A stretch of DNA of 46,435 bases from a virus: positions 1 through 46,435 of IMG/VR virus record IMGVR_UViG_3300009124_000032; one strand, written 5' to 3'. The notes below the pieces were generated by a model, which saw only the letters and a program-made list of their open reading frames with translations, did no database searches and was not told the origin of the DNA. A program made the translations under genes and the position numbers. Of the stretch, positions 9,201 to 15,785 are shown in pieces; the first letter of the stretch is position 1; every line of letters starts with the position of its first letter.

Positions 9201-10535
9201 TTACCATCCTGCTTGGAAAAATGATTGTAGTCTTAGTTGTCCGCCAAGGACGGGAGCAGATAGTGAACCACCGAAGGCAACACCAACTGCGTCAACGTTA
9301 TTAGTAGATAGAAGTGTAGCATCACCAGCGGGGAAACGAATAGTCACCGCCTCTTCAATGTTAGATGCATCAATACTAATAATACCATTCAGATTATCTG
9401 GGTTGTTAATCTGCATGAATTCCATTGTCTTGAAAGCAAGAGTTTGAGTTGCTCTTTCTGCTACAAGTTTGTTGGCATCCGTTCCATTATTTAGCGGTTC
9501 TGCCAAACTGCCTTCTGGGAAGGTATATTGTAAGTTTGTATTGTCATTGAGGTTACCCAATGCAAAAGTAATCTTCTTAGAAGATTCTACTGTGTCCTCA
9601 AAGATAGCACCCTTATATACTTTGTTAGTAAGTACCTGAGTTGATGCTTCACCAACAACAGTAACGTTCAAGTCTGGGAATGTTACTGTTCTATCACTAG
9701 TAAGGACAGATGAGTCGAAAATAACATATCTTGTAGGATCGTTCTCATCGCCAGAAGGTGTATTAGAGAACGTGGGGTTAACCATGTTCTTGTTATATAC
9801 ATCCTGTTCAGTAATATCATCCAACAACGTTGACTGACTAATACCCGCACCAAAGTCTGGAAGACGATAGATATGCTCACCAGGAGCATCCCAAGCATCA
9901 GTTTCAAACTTAGCGATCTTTGCAGTATCAGTAGAACCAGTGATACTCAACTCACTATCTTTAATGATAATAGTCTTGTTAGTGATAGTTTGGAACGTAT
10001 CAGTAGCAAGAAATGTTGTTGTAGTGTTGCCACCAACAGATGGGAAGTCAAATCTTTTTATACCACCAGCAGTAGATACTGTATCAACATTAAAAACAAC
10101 TTTCTTAGCAGAGTTTTGATCCCCTGTAAAATAAGTTGTAGAGTCATTAAATTGTGCAATTCCACTAACAGAAAAATAACCACTACCCTGTGGTTGAATT
10201 AACATGTTAGAGTTAGCAGATGCTGTATCTTGCACAAGCATTCTAACGGTGGATGATCCGTCAACGTTAGCAATTCTACTTTGATAAAGAGTAGAAGTAC
10301 CAAAGGTAATACCTATTTCATCAACTGCCGATTGAAATAAACCAGTATCCCGATCCAAGTCAAACGCCAGTCCTGGCGCTGATGTTGTTCCCGCAGCAAT
10401 AGATCTAAAAAGTTGATTAACCTTAGTCTTTCTGTTAGGGATGAGAGGATCAGAGATGACGATAGGGAGAATTGCTTCTCCTGTTACTAGTTCATCAGCA
10501 ATCGTATCAAGTTGTGATATTCTTTTAGTTCCCAC
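9201..10535 (-). CDS. Tail-fibre/whisker-like structural protein (444 aa)
   Basis: Starts MGTKRISQLDTIADEL, a frequent N-terminus of cyanophage fibre proteins that links them to the virion. The body contains beta-rich repeats with TITNKTI and VLTNKVYKGAIFEDTV elements, seen repeatedly in fibres of this group. A triplet of FP-G/P-type strands (DFPSVGGN, RLPDFGAG, TFPDLNVTVVG, TFPEGSL, RFPAGDATLLS) suggests a regular shaft. A TATAAATA box lies 30 nt upstream, so this is probably the first gene of the late fibre operon that runs to the left. It is structural with no enzymatic motif. Confidence 0.83.
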   Translation of the reverse strand: MGTKRISQLDTIADELVTGEAILPIVISDPLIPNRKTKVNQLFRSIAAGTTSAPGLAFDLDRDTGLFQSAVDEIGITFGTSTLYQSRIANVDGSSTVRMLVQDTASANSNMLIQPQGSGYFSVSGIAQFNDSTTYFTGDQNSAKKVVFNVDTVSTAGGIKRFDFPSVGGNTTTTFLATDTFQTITNKTIIIKDSELSITGSTDTAKIAKFETDAWDAPGEHIYRLPDFGAGISQSTLLDDITEQDVYNKNMVNPTFSNTPSGDENDPTRYVIFDSSVLTSDRTVTFPDLNVTVVGEASTQVLTNKVYKGAIFEDTVESSKKITFALGNLNDNTNLQYTFPEGSLAEPLNNGTDANKLVAERATQTLAFKTMEFMQINNPDNLNGIISIDASNIEEAVTIRFPAGDATLLSTNNVDAVGVAFGGSLSAPVLGGQLRLQSFFQAGW

Positions 10536-10564
10536 TGATAACCATCGGTGCTGTTCTTCCCAGT

Positions 10565-10572
10565 TATTTATA
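10565..10572 (-). promoter_or_regulatory. T4-type late promoter box TATAAATA
   Basis: Exact TATAAATA on the minus strand, 30 nt upstream of the 444-aa fibre gene. It overlaps the end of the 85-aa ORF and heads the fibre block. Confidence 0.72.
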
Positions 10573-10825
10573 CGTCTTTACAAGTCATCAATGCTTTAAA
10601 GTTTTTGTACTTTTCTAGTGCTTTATGATGATATTTAATGTTCTCTTCTACCTCGTGGAGAATAGATTCATAAAACAATTTAGAAGATACTTCATCATCC
10701 CCTAACCAGTCCATAATCATGTCACCCAAACGATCTCGCCGTTGCTCAGCATACGAGGGCATCGCTCTCCACCTTGAATTCAATTCTGGATCTTTTAAGA
10801 TCTCATTGTAAATAACATCAGTCAT
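10568..10825 (-). CDS. Small hypothetical protein (85 aa)
   Basis: Predicted mostly helical protein with charged segments (YAEQRRDRLGDMIMDWL, then a second helix ending KALEKYKNFKALM). The frame could open four codons earlier at a GTG (10837), but the ATG at 10825 is chosen because GAG/GAGA lies about 10 nt before it. It lies directly downstream of the tRNA-Thr gene. Function unknown; no motif recognised. Confidence 0.65.
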   Translation of the reverse strand: MTDVIYNEILKDPELNSRWRAMPSYAEQRRDRLGDMIMDWLGDDEVSSKLFYESILHEVEENIKYHHKALEKYKNFKALMTCKDV

Positions 10826-10851
10826 AGTAATTCTCACATGGTAGTAATAAG

Positions 10852-10923
10852 AGCCCGATACCTGATTTGAACAGGTAACCTACGCTTTACAAAAGCGTTG
10901 CTCTGCCGTTGAGCTAATCGGGC
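10852..10923 (-). tRNA. tRNA-Thr (anticodon UGU)
   Basis: A full cloverleaf on the minus strand. The 7-bp acceptor GCCCGAT/ATCGGGC is perfect, the D arm is GCTC...GAGC, the anticodon stem ACGCT/AGCGT encloses loop TTTGTAA (anticodon UGU), and the T arm is CCTGTTCAAATCAGG. The discriminator base is U and CCA is not encoded. It reads ACA threonine codons. Its first ten bases are also the last codons and TAG stop of the upstream ORF. Confidence 0.95.
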
Positions 10924-11180
10924 ACATCTTGATAGTTTTCAATCATCTCTGTCATCTCAAATAGAATAGGATGACATTCTTCTTCAATCAAATAATCCGA
11001 CCACTTATAAAGGTACCTCATAGTCATATGAGGATTAGTGTTTGCTTCTGCTACTACATTAGCATCGGTAGGGTCAAACCCTTCATCTTCAAAAGTAAAG
11101 GGTAAACCATGAATCATGAACATCTTAACTATGCCAACATCGTCTAAGTAACAATATGCACTAGTTATTTTGAACTTCAT
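10914..11180 (-). CDS. Small acidic hypothetical protein overlapping the tRNA (88 aa)
   Basis: A Met- and acid-rich 88-residue protein (PHMTMRYLYKWSDYLIEEE in the middle) with no membrane segment or known motif. The final codons VPD and the TAG stop lie inside the 5' acceptor and D-stem entry of the tRNA-Thr gene. It overlaps the preceding ORF's end by 20 nt, suggesting translational coupling. Function unknown. Confidence 0.65.
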   Translation of the reverse strand: MKFKITSAYCYLDDVGIVKMFMIHGLPFTFEDEGFDPTDANVVAEANTNPHMTMRYLYKWSDYLIEEECHPILFEMTEMIENYQDVPD

Positions 11181-11385
11181 GTGCTTCTTCTGCCATTAGT
11201 TTAGCAATTTTATACTCTATTGCAGCAAGAGCAAGTGAATACGTGTCTGCTGTACTACTATGTAGTGTCTTGCCATCTTCAAATGCTAGCAAAGAGTAAT
11301 GCCAGACATTATCAATGTCGGAGAACCACAACTTGATATCAAGTGTTAAGTTCCTTCTGCATTTGACTGAGTTCTTCATTAACAT
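11161..11385 (-). CDS. Small hypothetical protein downstream of the Phd-like gene (74 aa)
   Basis: The conserved-looking part is about 50 residues (LDIKLWFSDIDNVWHYSLL, then a helix ending AIEYKIAKLMAEE). A longer frame opens at 11457, but the ATG at 11385 is preferred because AGGT lies about 10 nt upstream and it leaves less overlap with the Phd-like gene (47 nt). It sits where a toxin would be expected after an antitoxin gene, yet shows no RelE, ParE or Doc motif. Function unknown. Confidence 0.55.
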   Translation of the reverse strand: MLMKNSVKCRRNLTLDIKLWFSDIDNVWHYSLLAFEDGKTLHSSTADTYSLALAAIEYKIAKLMAEEAHEVQNN

Positions 11386-11620
11386 ACTGTTTAACACCTG
11401 CGGGATCTGGTTGCCAACCTTCTGGCAAAGGTAGTGGAGGATTATTGGCAGTCTCAATAGTTTGAACTGCCTTTTGATAATCAGGTAGAGGAACCATCAA
11501 CACTGATGGTTTTCCCTCCTGAGTGATCTTGATTGTATGACCTCTTTCAACTAATGTCAAGCAGAAGTCAAAATTACTTTGCACTTCTTCAAGTGCAAGT
11601 TCTAGGATGCCAGAGTTCAT
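11339..11620 (-). CDS. Phd/YefM-type antitoxin-like protein (93 aa)
   Basis: Residues 5-50 follow the Phd/YefM antitoxin N-terminal domain: a helix with LEEVQSNFDFCL, then VERGHTIKITQEGKPS followed by VLMVPLPDY, matching the family's VERGE-x-I-x-ITRxGKP-x-A-x-LVP pattern. In that family this domain binds operator DNA, and the C-terminal tail neutralises a partner toxin. The tail here is Pro-rich then helical. The adjacent 74-aa ORF does not look like a known toxin, so this may be an orphan antitoxin that blocks a host toxin, or a phage repressor. The motif is clear; the role is inferred. Confidence 0.7.
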   Translation of the reverse strand: MNSGILELALEEVQSNFDFCLTLVERGHTIKITQEGKPSVLMVPLPDYQKAVQTIETANNPPLPLPEGWQPDPAGVKQYVNEELSQMQKELNT

Positions 11621-11621
11621 A

Positions 11622-11816
11622 TCAGTTAAAGCAATAGGTTAGCGAATCAGAAGGCATACGAGATTGAAGAAACTCAACGATCGTGGCAAATCCCTCGGCA
11701 CCTTCTTCTGTCCACTCAAACTGGACAGTCTCATCATATCCCTCATCATCTGAGATAGTCACACGACGCTCAGAAAAATAGAAATAAGCGTGATCAATGA
11801 AATTAGGGGACATCAT
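11622..11816 (-). CDS. Small acidic hypothetical protein (64 aa)
   Basis: A 64-residue acidic protein with alternating aromatic strands (YFYFSERRVTISDD, then TVQFEWTEEGAEGFATIVEFL), suggesting a small alpha/beta fold. It starts immediately after the gp5 stop and ends 1 nt before the Phd-like gene, so all three are probably co-transcribed. No family recognised. Confidence 0.65.
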   Translation of the reverse strand: MMSPNFIDHAYFYFSERRVTISDDEGYDETVQFEWTEEGAEGFATIVEFLQSRMPSDSLTYCFN

Positions 11817-14411
11817 TTAGTTAAGCATGACGGGTAGACCATAAATTTGAGTGGGACCGAGGGCACACCCAAAGGCAGCAAGACCAGTACCACACCCATG
11901 AGAGAGTAGACCAGTTGTTACCTGATTAACAATAGCACCACTGCCGCCCGTTACAATCTCGCCTATGCCACCTGTTGGAGTGGACACTAGGGTCATATGA
12001 GCACCTGCACCAGAACCAGCAACAATGTCTGCCATTCCAGAGGCACCCTTAGTGCCTAGTGCCATACGAACATGCATCGAAGGTGAAACAGAACCGACAG
12101 GAGCATCCATCGTAATATCAACGATCGATCCATTGACCAAACTGTAAGAACCAGTGAATACTGGCATGGTCTGGAAGATCGCGATGACATCCATCCTACC
12201 ACATGCTAGGAACGAAGTGATCCATGATGCTTCGTTGACAATCTCACCCGTTGCCTTGTTAGTGATGGAGGTAGCACTTGTATGGACATCGGGGGCATCG
12301 AAAGTAATACCTGAGATACCTTTAACTTTAACTTGGTTACCCTGAATGGTAACATCACCTTGATATGAGATGGAATGGTCACCTGCTTTGGTTTGTGTAG
12401 ACTTTGCTTCTTTCTCACCTGCCTCAAAATCTAGATTCTTAGACGAAGCAACTTTTGAAAGACCTTCAATAGCATTTGATGCCTGCTTTGACCACTGGTT
12501 ATTATCTTTACCCAGAGGATTGCCAGCACTATTGATACCTTTTGCTCTACCACCAGCACCGTTTGATGTGTGCTCGTTAATTGATCCAGAAACTTCCAGA
12601 TGGAAGTCGCCCATAACTTTCAGATAGTAATCACCTTCCACTGTATGTACAAGGTTGTTCTTAACATTCTGAACCAAGTCGCGACCAATGATCTGTGTTT
12701 CATTACCAGGTACGTTAATATGTTCGTTACCAACTTTATCTTGGAAACTAGTAACACCACCAGGACCTGAGCGAATTCTCTTCTCTTTACCAGGTGTTGC
12801 ATCATCAATATCTCTCGAACCATTCAAGAACATCTTGGTTTCCATTACATATGGATTTAAGTTCTGGAAGAATTTATCAAAGAAATTTCCACCTGTACCC
12901 TCTTCACCAAAATCAGAACAATCATCACTAGTAGAACCACCAGGTCCATACAATGCACCACCAATATCAGAACATTCGGTGGTGCCAATTAATGGCATCC
13001 ACCCCTTCGCTCGTGGTTTTCGTGCTTTCCTTCCACAATCAATGAACGATGCAAGAATATCAACAATTAATGCAATAATATTGAGTACATTACCAAAATT
13101 AACTAATGCAGTAAAATCAATAGTGAAGAACTTACTGACGGATGTTACAATATCGCTAAGTTTTTTGATAGTATCGATTGCCTTGATAATCGTATTGAAG
13201 ATCTTAGACACCATCTTCAATACTTGACAGATCGCTTTCTGGATATTTTTAAGTGCCTTAGTTACATAGTCAGAAATTTGGTTAATAATTTTATTAACAG
13301 CATTCATTATATAATCAAAGATTGAGTCAGCAAAAGATCCAATGTTTCCTAATATATTACTGACTGCATCCAACCAACCAGGAACAGGCATACAGAAAAT
13401 ATTCTGAATGATATTCTTGATTAGTGAAATAATTGTAGTAACCACTGCCAAAGGAATAATCTTGGCAAATACAGATACAACCAAATCAATCTTATCTCTA
13501 ATTTCTCTTGCTAAAACCTCCTTGATAGGAGCAACCATACCTGTAACAGCATTCACAACATAATTTGATACGTTGTTAAGACTACTAAGAATGTTATTAC
13601 CAGATTGCACATGTCCTGAAATAACAGAGATAAGATCTCCTTCATTGTTAGCACCTAAGGAACCAATCTGAACACCAATATCATGTAGCATTCTACTTAG
13701 ATCTTTGGTAAATGAAGCGTTATCGCCACCACCAACAGGTCCATGAATACCATCAGCAATACCACCTTCCATTGATGGTGGACCTAATGGGTTTGTATAT
13801 ACATTAAACGGTGCTTCAACTTCTGCTCTATTAATAGCACCACGCGCCGATTCTTCACCACCATCAGGGCCACCAGGAGTAGCACCTTGACTCTTAGTAA
13901 AAGGATGACCCCCTTCTACATTCTCACCTGTAAATGATTTTCTTTGAGGTGATGTAGTTGCATACTCATCTTTATTTGCTTCGGTATCATCAGCAATAGT
14001 TGTTTTACTAACTTCGGTATCTAGACCATCATCTCCCGATTTACCACCACCTTGATTAGTCTTCTTCTTAAATCCACGGAATGCACCCATCACACATGGT
14101 AGTTGTGCTTCCTCACCATCCATAAAGAAACCCATCACAAATGCACCTACCTGCAATTCACAAGTAGATCCAGCGTTTTTGATCTGAGGTCTATCATTAG
14201 GCAGCAGAACTGTTGCCCATGGTAATGCTTCCGTTGGTAAATCTTCTAAGTATGACGATGATCCATCATCACTAGTCTTACCCTTTTGGTGCCAACCAAC
14301 GATACGAACTTTAACTCTACCAGTCTGAGCAGGATCTTCTACACTTTCGACTTCACCAATCCACCAAGAGAATCCATCTCTACCTGCAAAGTCAGTCTTA
14401 GTTCCAAGCAT
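11817..14411 (-). CDS. gp5: Baseplate central spike protein gp5-like, without lysozyme domain (864 aa)
   Basis: Residues 12-115 form the gp5/VgrG-type OB fold (WWIGEVESVEDPAQTGRVKVR, then ALPWATVLLPND and GAFVMGFFMDGEEAQLPCVMG). Residues 545-720 are short strands with HINVPGNETQIIG and GDYYLKVMGDFHLEVSG, the trimeric beta-prism spike. Residues 720-864 are Gly-rich with Cys/His (SHGCGTGLAAFGC), resembling a PAAR-type tip. T4 gp5 has a muramidase between the OB fold and the prism. Here residues 230-460 are instead a long, hydrophobic helical segment with no lysozyme motif. The protein would cap the tail hub together with gp27 and pierce the host envelope. The start overlaps the cpeT stop by one base. 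Confidence 0.88.
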   Translation of the reverse strand: MLGTKTDFAGRDGFSWWIGEVESVEDPAQTGRVKVRIVGWHQKGKTSDDGSSSYLEDLPTEALPWATVLLPNDRPQIKNAGSTCELQVGAFVMGFFMDGEEAQLPCVMGAFRGFKKKTNQGGGKSGDDGLDTEVSKTTIADDTEANKDEYATTSPQRKSFTGENVEGGHPFTKSQGATPGGPDGGEESARGAINRAEVEAPFNVYTNPLGPPSMEGGIADGIHGPVGGGDNASFTKDLSRMLHDIGVQIGSLGANNEGDLISVISGHVQSGNNILSSLNNVSNYVVNAVTGMVAPIKEVLAREIRDKIDLVVSVFAKIIPLAVVTTIISLIKNIIQNIFCMPVPGWLDAVSNILGNIGSFADSIFDYIMNAVNKIINQISDYVTKALKNIQKAICQVLKMVSKIFNTIIKAIDTIKKLSDIVTSVSKFFTIDFTALVNFGNVLNIIALIVDILASFIDCGRKARKPRAKGWMPLIGTTECSDIGGALYGPGGSTSDDCSDFGEEGTGGNFFDKFFQNLNPYVMETKMFLNGSRDIDDATPGKEKRIRSGPGGVTSFQDKVGNEHINVPGNETQIIGRDLVQNVKNNLVHTVEGDYYLKVMGDFHLEVSGSINEHTSNGAGGRAKGINSAGNPLGKDNNQWSKQASNAIEGLSKVASSKNLDFEAGEKEAKSTQTKAGDHSISYQGDVTIQGNQVKVKGISGITFDAPDVHTSATSITNKATGEIVNEASWITSFLACGRMDVIAIFQTMPVFTGSYSLVNGSIVDITMDAPVGSVSPSMHVRMALGTKGASGMADIVAGSGAGAHMTLVSTPTGGIGEIVTGGSGAIVNQVTTGLLSHGCGTGLAAFGCALGPTQIYGLPVMLN

Positions 14412-14899
14412 TATGTTAACGTGTGATTTAAGTTCCTGGCATTATTTAGACGATCAAACTGAAACATACCTTCATCTGGGGTTTTACCCCATGCAAATTT
14501 ACCAGTATCGACATAATATCCAGTATCCAATGAACGGTATACTTTACCATCAAATTCAATATTACTAATTACCTTGGTATTTCGTAATACACATTCATCT
14601 TGAACTTCACCAAACCACCACCCATTAAAGTATCCGAACTGTAAATTACATCCTGGTTTATCAGTCTGTAAATTATGAGAATGGGTGATCACAGTGTGTT
14701 CATCTAGATGTTCTAATGTTAAACGATAGTGTCGATATGGAGCATCTTCACCTTGATAGTTATACCATTGCTTCAATTCTAACACACTATCATCAATCTT
14801 AGTGTATAAGATATTAATCTGTGGCCATTTAGTAGGATTAGATTGCGCTTGTTTCTTATTCCTATAATGACCAACAATCATACTCTCAAATAAGGTCAT
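14411..14899 (-). CDS. cpeT: CpeT-like phycobiliprotein lyase (162 aa)
   Basis: Matches the CpeT/CpcT (T-type) bilin lyase family. An N-terminal GHYRNKKQAQSNPTKWPQI element is followed by a strand-rich body with YRHYRLTLEHLD, a Cys-Asn-Leu-Gln-Phe segment near residue 104, GWWFGEV, and late YYVDTGKFAWG. The family forms a calyx-like beta barrel that binds bilins; cellular members attach chromophores to phycobiliproteins. Cyanophage versions bind bilin but may not be active lyases, so a role in altering host light harvesting is likely but unproven. The start overlaps the end of the oxygenase gene by 14 nt, and both lie downstream of a strong sigma-70-type promoter. Confidence 0.85.
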   Translation of the reverse strand: MTLFESMIVGHYRNKKQAQSNPTKWPQINILYTKIDDSVLELKQWYNYQGEDAPYRHYRLTLEHLDEHTVITHSHNLQTDKPGCNLQFGYFNGWWFGEVQDECVLRNTKVISNIEFDGKVYRSLDTGYYVDTGKFAWGKTPDEGMFQFDRLNNARNLNHTLT

Positions 14900-15464
14900 A
14901 CCATCCAGTAATAATCATTTTCTCTTCGTTGGGTGCAGGTATACCCTGGTGCATATGTGTCCAATCAGCAGGCCATATAAGAGTCAATCCTTTGGCAGGT
15001 CTAACCTTTGCTTTCTGCTGAGAGAAATATGTTTCCCCACCTTCTTCAATATCATTTAGGTATGTCATCCATGCCATGATTCTACCATTGCATGATGCAT
15101 GATTCCTAGCACGTTCACAGTGTAGTTTCTTAAATCCTCCACCAGGTGGATACCATTGAATATTAAAGTCTTCAATAAGATCCCACTCAAAACTTTTAAG
15201 TTGTGGAAAAAAGTCACAATAATTTTTAGTGACTTGTGCTAACTGATCAATATAATTCGTTATTCGTTTATCTTTAATATATCTAGGAATCGTTAAGTCA
15301 ATTGAATCCTTGATATCTTTATCAACACCACCACCATGTTCACCCTGTTCTTTATCTAGATAGTCGCATGTATTGTAAAAGTCAACAACATCATCACAGA
15401 TATCTGGGTGGATCTTTCCTCCACCAATGAAACTATATGCAGCGTCAATGTCAATGTATTCCAT
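14886..15464 (-). CDS. 2-oxoglutarate/Fe(II)-dependent oxygenase, prolyl 4-hydroxylase-like (192 aa)
   Basis: The C-terminal 95 residues match the 2OG-Fe(II) oxygenase core. YPPGGGFKKLHCE supplies iron ligands H115 and E117, where most members have His-x-Asp. A strand with WMTYLNDIEEGGET precedes WTHMHQG (distal His, H172), and K182 probably holds 2-oxoglutarate, as Lys does in prolyl 4-hydroxylases. The family hydroxylates proline or other side chains using O2 and 2-oxoglutarate; cyanophages often encode such enzymes with unknown substrates. The ATG at 15464 is about 34 nt after the likely transcription start. It is coupled by overlap to cpeT and follows cp12. Confidence 0.82.
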   Translation of the reverse strand: MEYIDIDAAYSFIGGGKIHPDICDDVVDFYNTCDYLDKEQGEHGGGVDKDIKDSIDLTIPRYIKDKRITNYIDQLAQVTKNYCDFFPQLKSFEWDLIEDFNIQWYPPGGGFKKLHCERARNHASCNGRIMAWMTYLNDIEEGGETYFSQQKAKVRPAKGLTLIWPADWTHMHQGIPAPNEEKMIITGWYDLI

Positions 15465-15504
15465 AATAAGCTAAGATACTGCCCTTTCAACCCTGACAGT
15501 GTTG

Positions 15505-15533
15505 AGTATAATACTTTTCTTCTATCTTGTCAA
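15505..15533 (-). promoter_or_regulatory. Near-consensus sigma-70 promoter (TTGACA-N17-TATACT)
   Basis: On the minus strand the -35 box TTGACA (15528-15533) and -10 box TATACT (15505-15510) are separated by exactly 17 nt. The -35 box overlaps the TGA stop of cp12, and the start codon of the oxygenase is about 40 nt downstream. Such a site would be read by unmodified host RNA polymerase early in infection, unlike the gp55-type late boxes of the surrounding structural genes. Confidence 0.8.
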
Positions 15534-15760
15534 TCCTCGTAGATTAGACACTCAGGTTCGGATGGATTACTGTCGCAAAACAGTTCCAATGGGGAAGGAT
15601 CGTGATGATCTCCTGCTACAATCTCTGCCTTATGATTTTTAACATACGTTTCCAGTTCTTGAAGTTCACCTTCAATATGACGACGCTGATTGGGCGAGAT
15701 CATAGGATTATCAAGGATTTGCTTATCTTGTTCGATATGCGTTTCGATATCTTTCATCAA
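15530..15760 (-). CDS. cp12: CP12-like Calvin-cycle inhibitor (76 aa)
   Basis: The C-terminal 20 residues carry the CP12 signature: PLELFC (C62), eight residues, then C71 in PEC and the ending YED, where cellular CP12 has LExYCDxNPxxxECRxYDD. The preceding residues 26-50 are helical (RRHIEGELQELETYV), in the position of the CP12 AWDxVEEL helix, though that exact motif is absent. There is no N-terminal cysteine pair. CP12 under oxidising conditions binds GAPDH and phosphoribulokinase and stops CO2 fixation. Phage copies are thought to push carbon to the pentose phosphate pathway for nucleotides. It lies between gp27 and the oxygenase. Confidence 0.78.
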   Translation of the reverse strand: MMKDIETHIEQDKQILDNPMISPNQRRHIEGELQELETYVKNHKAEIVAGDHHDPSPLELFCDSNPSEPECLIYED

Positions 15761-15785
15761 TCAATACTGTGTAGTTATTGTGATA

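Noticed and set aside
12688-13227. 179-codon plus-strand frame opposite gp5
   Set aside because: Antisense to the clear gp5 coding region; composition is that of a complement of a helical gene, with no supporting start site.
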